From contig OY726560.1 in assembly GCA_963383645.1 (NCBI GenBank), positions 63,114,058 to 63,178,057 on the forward strand: DNA of 64,000 nt, given 5' to 3'. Positions 23,771 through 33,334 of this stretch are shown here, piece by piece (position 1 is the stretch's first letter; the number at the start of each line of letters is the position of its first letter). The position numbers were made by a program, and so were the translations under genes. Under the pieces are notes generated by a model. That model saw only the letters and a list, made by a program, of their open reading frames with translations, did not search any database and was not told the origin of the DNA. This stretch comes from Muscardinus avellanarius. Its lineage: Eukaryota; Chordata; Mammalia; Rodentia; Gliridae.

Positions 23771-23792
23771 GAAAAAACAAAAAAGGGGGAAC
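23771..23792 (+). promoter_or_regulatory. Polypurine tract of young ERV
   Basis: An A-rich then G-rich tract (aaaaaagggggaac) immediately before the 3' LTR. It is the expected plus-strand primer. Confidence 0.88.
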
Positions 23793-24134
23793 TGTGACGG
23801 GCCCCGCCCATCAGCCAGTAAGTCCGAGAGCTAAGATGGTGCTGAGCGGAAATTCCCCAGAGCGCTTAGGTGGTAAACAGCTTTCAGGAAGTGACGACAA
23901 GAGCATGAGATACACGGGAACACCGCATGCCATAGGGCAACAGCCAATGGACTGGCTGCGCCCATGAGTTGTACACGTGAACGGTCTGCTGATTGGTTGT
24001 TGGGCTCTATATAAGGGGAGGATTTCTGGGGAGAGGAGAGAGAAGATGGAGAAGATCTACGGGAACTGTACAAGAACCTGGGGTAATAAAACTGCTTGAG
24101 GAAGATCGTGTAAGAGTCGTCACTGCGACCGACA
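23793..24134 (+). repeat. 3' LTR of young class II ERV
   Basis: 342 bp, identical to the 5' LTR except for T at 23840 (C in the 5' copy, a CpG-type change). Followed by the target duplication tccaga. Confidence 0.96.
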
Positions 24135-24813
24135 TCCAGAGAAATGTTTAAGTAGAATATATTTACGAGGAAGAAATGAAGAGCAAGACATTCCTCTTGA
24201 ATATTTAGGGAAGCTTCACTATAAAAATGAAAGTTGGCTCCTGCACAGAATGCTGAAAACCAACTTTGATTATCTACAAGAGGTGCCTGTCCTAACTCTG
24301 GATGTTAATGAAGACTCTAAAGACAAACATGAAAGTCTGGTTGAAAAGGTCAAAGAGTTTTTGAGTACTCTGTAATCTTTCTGAAGACTACAGACGGCCA
24401 AAATGTTTCCAGATCCTTCAGAAGCCTTGTGTGTCTTCATAGGTCCATACTCATATTTATGACTTGCGGTTTTAACTATTTTTAATGAGTCATATGTAAA
24501 ACTTTATGACCACTTTCTGTGCCCTCTCCTTTCTATAGTTTAAAAAAAACAAAGACATGTAATTATCTCTTGTAGCAGGGAGTCTGGAGGTAGATGGTTC
24601 CAGAATCAGCTTAGTAGTAAACTACATAAAAAAAGACCCAGGCTTCTCCTGTCTTTTCCCTCTGTTTCCTGGTACTTCTCACCTCAGGGGTGACCAGTTT
24701 CTTAACTAGAAACATTATGTTACCTAGTAAATGATGTGTATCCTGTGTATTTGTGTACCTATTTATTATGAGTTGAAAAGTCTAATTTAAGAATTCCTAG
24801 AATTAGGATTTAA

Positions 24814-24922
24814 AGTTTTTTGTTTTGTTTTGTTTTGTTTTCTGTCAGTGCTGAGGATTGAACTCAGGGCCTCATGCTTGTTAGGCAAGTACTCTACCAC
24901 TGAGCTCTTATCCTAATTCCTG
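24814..24922 (-). mobile_element. Monomeric ID-like SINE fragment
   Basis: Reverse tRNA-like unit ('ctgaggattgaactcagggc' ... 'aagtactctaccactgagct') within the DCK 3' UTR, with a (ttttg)n tail. It lacks the B1-like half. Confidence 0.75.
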
Positions 24923-25092
24923 AAGTTTTATGTTGAATGTTTTTGATCAAGTGCCTCCCCTTCCACTCCGATTTACATTGAAGATAAGACCAGGCTTACT
25001 ATTTAATCACTTCATTGATATTTATTTGTGTCTTAAACACATTTATGGAGGAGCAGGTTACACTTTGTCCCAGTTTGTTGATGGCATAACCT

Positions 25093-25095
<3 letters not shown>

Positions 25096-25153
<58 letters not shown>
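25096..25153. repeat. (TA)n microsatellite
   Basis: About 29 uninterrupted TA units inside the retrocopy 3' UTR. Confidence 0.97.
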
Positions 25154-25156
<3 letters not shown>

Positions 25157-25269
25157 TAGACCATTAATCTTAACTTTCTTTCTTCATCTACATATGAGAG
25201 ATACTTTCATCCTTTTACATGGGATTCTGGAGGATTAAGGAGAAAATTGTTCTATAATTAAAGGTAGCT

Positions 25270-25456
25270 GAAGCTGGGCATGGTGGTGCTCACCTGTAAT
25301 CCCAATACTTGGGAGACTGGGACAGAAGGATCATAGGTTCAATGTCAGCCTCAGCAGCTTAGGAAGATCCTACTTGAGAACAAAAAATAAGTAAAAAGGG
25401 CTGAGAATGTAGCTTAGAGGTAGAATAACCCTAGGTTCTATTCACAGTACCACAAA
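25270..25456 (+). mobile_element. Dimeric B1-ID SINE in DCK 3' UTR
   Basis: From 'gctgggcatggtggtgctca' to 'ttctattcacagtaccacaa'. Confidence 0.85.
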
Positions 25457-25529
25457 AGAAAATTAAAAGGTAGATGAAAAGTTATTGTCTGAGTATAAAA
25501 ATTTAGTTTACAGGGAGTTTAACTAGGAG

Positions 25530-25688
25530 TTTGAGACTGGAGGATCGTGGTTCACGGACAGCCTCTGCTACTTAGTAAGGCCCTCCGCAACTCAGTGAGA
25601 CCCTGTTTCAAAAATAAAAAGACCAAAAAATAGGACTGGGGATATAGCTCAGAGGGAGAATGTCTCTGAGTTCCATCCTTAGTATGAA
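25530..25688 (+). mobile_element. 5'-truncated B1-ID SINE
   Basis: Starts inside the left half ('tttgagactggaggatcgtg') and keeps the right half ('gatatagctcagagggagaa'). Confidence 0.8.
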
Positions 25689-26449
25689 CTCAAAAGAGAA
25701 ACTGAGGCCAAAGTGGGATATTAGCAGTTAAGACTCACCCCTTATTTCTTGCCTCATTCTGCTTTGCTTACTGTCTGGATTAATTAAGCAGTCTGCTCAT
25801 TTAAAATTTAAATGAAAGTCACATATTTTGACTTTGAGAACATTGTGGTCACTCTCTGCTTCATAGTGTACTTTGCTTTGTAGGATTTTGCCTTACGTTT
25901 TCCCCATCTTTCAGAGACATTACTGCTAAAAATTATCTTGCTTTTTATGTAATATCATGAAAGCATTATCACTTTTTACTGAGCTAGGAACTAAAATTAA
26001 CATACAGGGAGTCTGAATGCTCACTTATCTCTAAACTATACACATGGATAGTTATTATGCATGGGCATGGATTAATCTTAGGTCTGATATAATTTTTGCT
26101 TTTTTAAGTTAAAATGTATAATATTATTTCTATGTAATTAACCTTTCTATTTACATTTTAGAAAATTTTTACTTTTTGAAATGAGAGCGTTACTTTCATT
26201 TTGAAACTAAATTTCCTTTCTAAAATGTCAACTTTTGCTTTTGTTTTCTTATTAAAAATGAAAATTTTGTGGTTAATCAGTCCTTATGCACTGATCTTTG
26301 AAAAGGGGACTTGATTTCAAATGTGATAACCATAAATATTTAAATTGTCTCATGATATGTATGAGCTTTTTGGGTTTTGTTTGGTGTAAATGAATTTGTG
26401 TACTTTAATATTTGTCAATAAATTTAAATTTCATGAACTGCAAAAAAAA

Positions 26450-26712
26450 CTATCTGTCTTAGAAATAAGCCAATCACTGCAGAGTCATACTTTGAACTTT
26501 GTTTCTTTGTCAAACTTTGTTTCAGAATTCTCATCTGTCTTAAAAATAGCCAACCATGCAGAGTTGTGAACCCAAGTCCTCACCAGTCAAAGCAAGGGGC
26601 AGGATCACATCAGGGATAAAAACCTGGTTGGACTACCTGCTTGGTATGCTTGCTTACCAGACTTGTTAGTTACACACCTTTCTGCAGAAGTAAATTGCCT
26701 TTTCTAACTCTT
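26450..26712 (+). mobile_element. Possible solo LTR
   Basis: Directly after the DCK A-tail. It has an internal partial duplication (atctgtctta...agcca occurs at 26452 and 26533), a TATA-like gataaaaacc and a region resembling class I LTR R/U5. No termini or target duplication were fixed, so the call is tentative. Confidence 0.35.
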
Positions 26713-27930
26713 CCAATGATCAAGAATTGACATGGATAAGCCTGTCTATTTGTGAGCAGAGTCATGAACTCCTTATAATACTAATTCTTAAATCACCTCA
26801 TTCTATTAAAATTGTGACCATGGGAAAGGAAAACAGTCATTGGCCTAGTATTCTTTATTGTGGTCCTGGAACAAGCAGAAAGAGAAACTCTCTGCATTTC
26901 AAGGAAAGCTTAGTTTAGCAAATGAGAAGAGGGAACTCACTAACTTCCCTAAGGGGAAGCATTTCTTCTAATATGACTGGAGTTATGTCTGACCCTTGTA
27001 GACAGACAAAACTATAACTATTATATGATATCATCTCAAGAATTCTGTGAATATCCATCTGTTAAAAAAAATCTCCACTCCTGCTTAAAACATTTCTAAA
27101 AGTATGGAGTTTCTTACGATGTAACTAAAGACAATATTTTTAAATGTGGATAGCTCTGTAAAATATTACTTCTAAAAATACGTACCAATACACATATGAA
27201 TTATACAATACTTTATCTTGATGGAAAACTTTAAGAAAGAGCTAAAGGGAATGTCATCCTCTTTAAAGACTACCCATGCTTTAACACTCAGCTCCAATTC
27301 TAGATTCCATGTTAAGCCTTCAGAAAAACTGTGGTTCAAATGTATAGCCCCCTCATTTATAGCCTCCTATTACTGTAGTTTATTATTCCCCCTATAAGGT
27401 TATAAACTGAGTGTTTAGTAGGATATTATATTTTGTTATCCTTATGGTCTTAACTCAGTGTTATAGACCTAGTTAATGTCCAGTAATAATTACTAGTACT
27501 TTGAATTTTTATTGTGTGCCCAGCAGAGTCCTAGCTCATGATATCATTAAATAATTGTTATAATAAAGTAGGACTATTCTTACCTTCATTTTAAGATCAA
27601 TATTCTGAAGTTTAGGGAAGTAACTATTTTAGGTAATGTGGCCAGCACTGGTACAACCAGAATTCAAGGCCAGACAGCCTGATCCAGAGTCTATATTTAA
27701 AACCACCACATTGTACCTCCTTCATGAGCACTTGTTAAACCAGAAGTAAGAGCACAAGAATACAAGTACTTATTTTCTCAGAAATGAGAAGCTGATTGTG
27801 GTGACAATCAGATCAGTCTACATTAAAGTTCTGCTAAGAATCGTTCTTATCCAATGGCACAACCTCAAAGACTTGAATCTTTTTTTATTCAGCCTTCCCC
27901 CAGCCCATCCATCCTAGGCATACCTCAGAT
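26713..27930. other. No recognised feature
   Basis: AT-rich unique-looking sequence up to the target duplication of the minus-strand ERV. Confidence 0.5.
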
Positions 27931-27936
27931 GTCTCC

Positions 27937-28356
27937 TATCGTCCCCTAAGACTCCGACCCGCAGGGGCTTAGAGAACGACACAGACACATTTTCAGCTGA
28001 AATATGAATTCTTCTTTAATGGATCCTTAACATGTCTCTTAATATGTCTCTTCTAATATGTCTCACAATGCGTACAGCAAGTACAATATATAACAGCATC
28101 ATAATCCCTCCTTCTATTTCCTACCAACCCCAAGCTTCCACAGTTAGGGCATGCACATTTCTGACTTTCTCATAGGCAGGCTGGTGGTAGGCGTCACTGA
28201 TCATTCTGCAGGCACGTAGCATGGCACACTGCGCATGCTCAAGGAGACGTCCATCTTGTGAGTCTCAAGACTTGGCTGCAAGCCTAGGCGCCATCTTGAA
28301 TCCACGCTGGCAACAAGCCTGGGTGCCATCTCGGTCCAGCCGAGTGGGCCCCGACA
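27937..28356 (-). repeat. 3' LTR of minus-strand ERV
   Basis: 420 bp; on the minus strand TGTCGGGGCC to GGGACGATA (TG...TA ends). A possible ATTAAA polyadenylation signal lies at 28015-28020. Five differences from the other LTR. Confidence 0.95.
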
Positions 28357-28376
28357 TCTCCCCCTTTTTGTTTTAT
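28357..28376 (-). promoter_or_regulatory. Polypurine tract of minus-strand ERV
   Basis: On the minus strand an A-rich then G-rich run (aaaaagggggaga) abuts the TG of the 3' LTR. Confidence 0.88.
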
Positions 28377-28516
28377 TAAAATAAGGCTCGGGATCATGCC
28401 TGTCTTAGGTCATCGACCCTCAAGGACCAGTCTTACCCGTCATTGGGAGAACAATAGCATGATTGTTTCCCTGTCTTAGGTTGAAAGGTCCCGGGGAAGA
28501 TCTTACCCGTCACTGA

Positions 28517-28711
28517 CTACCGATCCAGCATACTGAGCCATACATGGGGAGATGAGCCAGCTTCAAGGGCTGCCATAGCTTGCAGTGGGCGTTGTCGAGT
28601 TCGCCTGATATATCCAACCAGGAAACAGCATGCTACCACCAGCAAGAATGCCCAGAATGCCATACCACCCCAATCTTTTAAGAAACCCAAAGTTCCATGT
28701 ATCAAGTCCAT
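28517..28711 (-). pseudogene. ERV Env C-terminus: membrane span and tail
   Basis: Continues the Env frame after the stop at 28712-28714. It holds the FLKDWGG membrane-proximal piece, a hydrophobic span (MAFWAFLLVVACCFLVGY) and a short basic then neutral tail. With the stop in place it is separated from the ectodomain, unless read-through occurs. Confidence 0.8.
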
Positions 28712-29905
28712 CTATTGTTGTACTGTGGCGACTTCCACACGGGTAGAATTAATTGCAGTGATGGACGCTCGAAGCTCAATCATGGTGTGTTCAAATTCAC
28801 GGCTCCAAGTCCCTAGAAGCATCTTGCTTAATTGCCGAGACAAATTACCTGCATGGGAGAAATTCTGATACTGCACATACGTTATACATAATCCAGACAA
28901 TTTATGAATACATGGTACCATGGCCATTTGCCCTAGAATGTCAACCTGTTCTTGTAACAGGTCTACTCTTTGATTTACCATTAATATGCCAGCTTTAAGT
29001 TGTCCATTTATTTGAGCTTGCTGAGCCATGGCAGTAGCCGCATGTGAGGATAGAGCATTCATAGTGGCTGCAGTATTTATAGACGTTGCCAAAGCGGCAG
29101 CAGCTGCAATTGCCGCGGTCACAGAGGCCACAATTACAGCAATAAGAGCAGAAATTCCAAAATCTCTCTTTTCTCGGTTCATCAAAACTGGAAGGGAATT
29201 TACATCCACTCTTACTGGCCAAGGGACTGCTATAGGCAGTCGCATTACTACTGCCCAAGGGTGCATAGTAGATATGCCTGGAGAAAAACTTAAATCATAG
29301 CCTGAAGAGGCCCAGACTACCTTAGAGTCTTGGCAATCAGTCCATTTAAATGGCCAGCTACGTGGGCTATAACATTTTGGAGCCCACCGTGGCTGCAAAG
29401 GAGCTGTTTTATTTTCAGGATGTTCATATCTAGAAAATGCTAAAGGAGCATATCCTTCCAAAACAGTAACATATCCTATGGGACTGGAATCATTAAATGG
29501 CTGAAATTTTCCCATAGTTTGATTATATAACTGCACACATGGATTAGTACTATTATAGGTATCATTCAAAATTTTATTAGCATAAAAACATAAACTACCA
29601 TTTAAAGTTATATTGTAGAATGCATAAGGCCTAATTTCTTCATCAAAGGGAATCCATGGCAAATTTAAGGAACTATTGGTCGTAAAGAACCGAGGAAAAA
29701 TGGTGGCAGTGGTGGACACAGGTAAAGGAAGAGGGAAAGCAGAAATAATTCCCCAAAGATCTTTTTCACTCACTCCAATGTTGAACATTACCAACAGAGT
29801 TAGCCATATCCATTTGTTGCTTGGCATCTTCCATTGGTTCCTGTACATGACGCACCAATCTTTCAGGAACCCAAATTGGCGAGTCTTTGTCCTGTGGGAA
29901 AACAC
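28712..29905 (-). pseudogene. ERV env ectodomain (short SU + TM)
   Basis: A 397-codon frame overlapping the end of pol. A hydrophobic signal-like segment (WIWLTLLVMFNIG, residues ~32-44) is followed by a surface subunit with several NxS/T sites. Then come a furin-like site (NREKRD, ~244-249), a long Ala-rich fusion-peptide region, a heptad-rich region and the CIHKLSGLC loop. It ends at TAG 28712-28714 just before the membrane anchor. The surface part (~245 residues) is short for a betaretrovirus-type Env, so an older internal deletion is possible. As it stands it would encode an unanchored ectodomain. Confidence 0.82.
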
Positions 29906-32376
29906 ACACCGACCCTCGAGCCCATGTTAGCACTGGATCCGGACCATTCCATGCTCCTGTAAGAATATCTTTCCACATTGCTTGCCCTGCATAGCGCTCA
30001 TGAGGCCTGTAATGTCTTTCCGCTGCTGTTCGTCCATTGGCATCCAACGTCAAAAAATTTAGAATAAATAATATAAGATTTAGTTTATCTTTTGGTGTGC
30101 TCCATTGAGCCCCTATTCCCCCTTTTTGTTTTAGTAAAGCAGATTTAATAGTGGCATGGGCTCGTTCTACTATGCCTTGGCCTTGTGGATTATATGGTAA
30201 TCCATGATTTAATTGTATAGCCATTTGGGTACAAAAATGAGAAAATCTTTGAGAAACATAAGCAGGTCCATTATCAGTTTTAATTTGGTGAGGGATGCCC
30301 CAGGCAGCAAAAGCTTGCAGACAATGGGAAATTACATGTTGAGCCTTTTTCTCCAGTATGAGCAGAGGCAAAGATGACTCCAGAACATGTATCCACGGAA
30401 ACATGTACATATTTAAGAGAGCCAAATTCAAGAACATGCGTGACATCCATTTGCCATAGGTGAAGAGGTCGCAAACCTCGAGGATTTACTCCTGTAGTAG
30501 GCTGTGGCAATAATGTCAAACAATTTTTGCATTGCAATACAATGCGTCGAGCTTGTTCTTTAGTGATTTTAAATTTTAGTCTCAGCGTTTGGGAATTTAC
30601 ATGAAATTTATTGTGAAATTCTTGAGCCTGTAACACTTTGTCTTCATTTGAAAAAATAAGTACAGTTCGAGTATGAAAATCTGCAATAGCATTGCCTTCA
30701 GCAAGCGGTCCAGGAAGTCCTGAATGAGCTCGTATGTGGGTTGCATAGAAGGAACATTTTCGGTTCCAAATATATTGTTGTAACTTAGCCAGTAATAGAA
30801 GAATAGTAGATTGTCCCTTAATATGTCCTACACATTCAAGGCTATTAAGTGCTTGTACCACATATAAGCTATCTGAAATTAAATTGAATGGAGTGGAATC
30901 ATAGAGCAGAAATACTTGAATCACTGTCAAAATCTCTACTGCCTGTGCTGATGAATGGGGAAAAAGAAAAGTTTGTGGATCCGAGCCTTCTTTGAATATC
31001 ACTCCTATACCTCCTTTGGATCCATCTGTAAAAATATTTAGCGCTCCAGCAATCGGTGCAGATCGAGTGATTTTAGGAAAAATAATAGGATGAGCCAAAA
31101 CAAACCTGAGCCATGGATGTTGTGGATAATGATTATCGAATTGTCCTGTAGCCATTACATGAACAATGGCCCAGTCAGAATTGGTGGCAGCTAGAGTTGC
31201 AAGCTGTTCTTTAGTATATGGAGTGATGATAAGATCAGGCTGCATCCCAAATGCAGTCAGAGATGCCTTTAGTGCCTTAATAATTATTTGTGCAACACAG
31301 GCTGGATACCATGGCAACACTTTTTTAGGAGAATGAGGGAGGTGTATCCACATTATGGGACCCTCTTGCCACAACACTCCAGTTGGTGTGAGATCTGTGG
31401 TAAGAATGCATAAGAGCAGTTTTTTCTGATAATCTATACGATCTACTTGTGCTTCAGATAATCTTTCCTCTACAAGTTGAACACATGCTCGTGCCTCAGG
31501 TGTTAATGATCGTGAAGAAAATAAATCTGAATCTCCTTTTAGCAAATCAAACAAAGGTTTTAGGTCAGCATTACTAAGCCTGCTATATGGTCGAATCCAA
31601 TTTATATCTCCTAAAAGTTTTTGGAAATCATTTAAAGTTTGTAAATTGTCCACCCTCAAGCTAACCTTAAGAGGACGAATAATAGTATCTTCTAATTTGG
31701 TGCCAAGATATTGTTTAACATTTCTTTGTTGTATTTTTTCTGGAGCTATAATTAAATTCCATTGTTTAAGACATAATATAGTTTTTATAAGCATATCATC
31801 CAAAATTTCTGGGGTTTTAGCACATAATAAAATATCATCCATATAATGATAAATCATGGAAGAAGCAAATTCTCTTCTAATAGATTGTAGAGCTTTATCT
31901 ACATATATTTGGCACAATGTGGGACTATTAGCCATACCCTGTGGTAGTACTGTCCATTCATATCTTTGATCCACCTGCTGATGATTAATGGACAGTATTG
32001 TAAAAGCAAATCGAGGGGTATCTGCAGGATGCAGTGGAATAGAGAAGAAGCAGTCTTTGATGTCCAACACAACAGTGGGTCAATTGGCAGGGAGGGCCGA
32101 TATAACTGGTAACCCTAATTGCACTGGTCCCATGATCTCCATACTATTATTTACTGCTCGGAGATCATGTAACAATCTCCATTTACCTGATTTCTTTTTA
32201 ATAACAAAAATAGGTGTATTCCATGGAGATGTGGAGGACTGTAAATGTCCTGCCAATAACTGCTCCTGTACCAGTTCGTGGGCTGCTGTAACTTTTTCTT
32301 TAGGAAGGGGCCACTGAGAGACCCACACTGGCACATCTGTTTTCCATTTAATCTTTAATTGTTCAGTGGTCCCATA
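29766..32376 (-). pseudogene. ERV pol: RT, RNase H and integrase, disrupted
   Basis: Pol is entered from pro by a minus-one shift at 32379-32385. The N-terminal RT frame ([20 protein letters not shown] region) runs to a TGA at about 32080-32082, where a Trp codon would be a one-base change. The frame resumes with VVLDIKDCFFSIPL, the QGMANSP motif and an intact YMDD (YHYMDDILLC). RNase H (FTDGSKGG, SDSLYVV) and the integrase zinc domain follow. In integrase an extra base in the A5 run (plus-strand T run 30346-30350) shifts the frame between the first catalytic Asp (MDVTH) and the second (KTDNGPAY); the Glu is in QGIVERAH. The end overlaps env. Both lesions are single-base. Confidence 0.9.
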
Positions 32377-33334
32377 GAAAAACCCAGTCCTCTTTTATCT
32401 TTGGGATTATTTCTTCCCATTATGGGAACAGGGGACTTTCGACCTTGTTCAAATCGGCCAAGCCCGCCTGTCCCTGAATAGCCTGCATTGTGCATAAGTT
32501 GTTGACTTTGAGGGCTATATACAGATTCAGTAGTCAATTTTACTCCCATTTGTTGCAGTACATCTCGTCCCCACAAGGATACAGGAAGCTCTAGAACAAA
32601 AGGTTGGAATGTCCTTGAGTGACCTTCTTGATCTGCCCAATTAAGGTGAACAGCACTGCAGCTTGGACTATTTGCATATCCTAACCCCTTAAGTAATTGA
32701 TCTGTCTGTTGTAATCCCCAATCTTTTGGCCATTCAGATAATCTAATGATACTACGGTCTGCACCTGAGTCCAAGAGACCCCAAAAAGAGATTCCCTGTA
32801 TGGTGAGTTGACACATGGGACGTGACCCCATGTCCATAGTGAGCCATGCTCCAGGAGGACCTGTAGAACCAAAGCCCTTATCTTTTCTTGCCTGTCTTTG
32901 GCTAGGAAAAAGAGAATGTTTACTAGGCAACAGAATTATCTGAGCAATTCGGTCTCCATTATTTATAACAGAAATTCCACGAGGGGAGGAAACTAATATT
33001 TTCACATTGCCTGTATAGTCCTGGTCAATAACTCCTGGATGCACCACTAGACCCGATAAGGTAGTGGAACTTCGGCCTAGAAGCAGTCCTACAGTATTAG
33101 AAGGAAGGGGTCCATGAAAATCTGAATCTACTTTTTGAACTCCCATTTCAGGGGTTAATATGAGTCGGGCCGTGGCACAGATGTCCAATCCTGCACTCCC
33201 TGGGGTTGCTCTCCGTATGGTAGGAGAGGCTGCTGAAATCGAGGCACCTGCCTCATCTGTGGTCCTGCGTTCCCTGTCTCCTGTTGAATTGCCCCATACA
33301 TTTGAGGGCCCTGAGGCATAGGGCCCCTCTGCCC
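32355..33334 (-). CDS. ERV pro: dUTPase, retropepsin and G-patch
   Basis: Open from the gag-pro shift site to TAA 32355-32357. The first domain is a retroviral dUTPase with the [13 protein letters not shown] start, [17 protein letters not shown] and the [17 protein letters not shown] motif. The second is an aspartic protease with [11 protein letters not shown] (catalytic Asp in DSGA) and the GRDVLQQMG block. A G-patch follows ([13 protein letters not shown]). No stop or frameshift is seen, so this domain set appears intact. It is made only by minus-one frameshifting from gag, as in MMTV-type viruses. Confidence 0.9.
32379..32385 (-). promoter_or_regulatory. pro-pol minus-one frameshift site G-GGT-TTT
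   Basis: On the minus strand the pro frame reads CTG GGT TTT TCT, so G GGT TTT is in the required X XXY YYZ phase. The minus-one frame continues directly into the RT N-terminus, while pro stops 22 bases later. Confidence 0.75.

Larger units (their letters stand above)
19661..24134 (+). mobile_element. Young non-autonomous class II ERV (4474 bp)
   Basis: A provirus with two 342-bp LTRs, a tRNA-Ile-type primer site, a gag-pol fusion gene, an env remnant and a polypurine tract. It is flanked by the 6-bp duplication tccaga (19655-19660 and 24135-24140), the duplication size typical of betaretrovirus-like ERVs. The LTRs differ at one base (C 19708 versus T 23840), so the insertion is very recent. 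Compared with the element at 27937-35653, the C-terminal part of capsid, nucleocapsid, protease and most of reverse transcriptase are missing, along with most of env. It cannot transpose alone, but it keeps the cis signals needed for mobilisation by a helper. Confidence 0.96.
18937..26449 (+). pseudogene. DCK: DCK processed retrocopy, split by an ERV
   Basis: This is an intronless copy of the deoxycytidine kinase mRNA, whose enzyme phosphorylates deoxycytidine, deoxyadenosine and deoxyguanosine in the salvage pathway. A GC-rich 5' UTR precedes ATG 19113. Coding sequence runs to 19660, is interrupted by the ERV, and resumes at 24141 to TAA 24373-24375. Excluding the ERV and one TSD copy, 548+235 = 783 bases remain, exactly 260 codons plus stop, the usual DCK length, with no internal stop or frameshift. 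The ERS motif ([20 protein letters not shown]) is present. The P-loop reads [10 protein letters not shown], with Glu where DCK has Gly, and LSPIRAQ has Pro where I recall Arg104, so activity is doubtful. The 3' UTR holds SINEs and a TA repeat. AATAAA at 26417-26422 precedes an A-tail at 26442-26449. No clear target duplication was seen. Confidence 0.93.

Noticed and set aside
29028..29300. Plus-strand 90-codon Ala-rich frame
   Set aside because: Antisense shadow of the Env fusion-peptide region on the minus strand.
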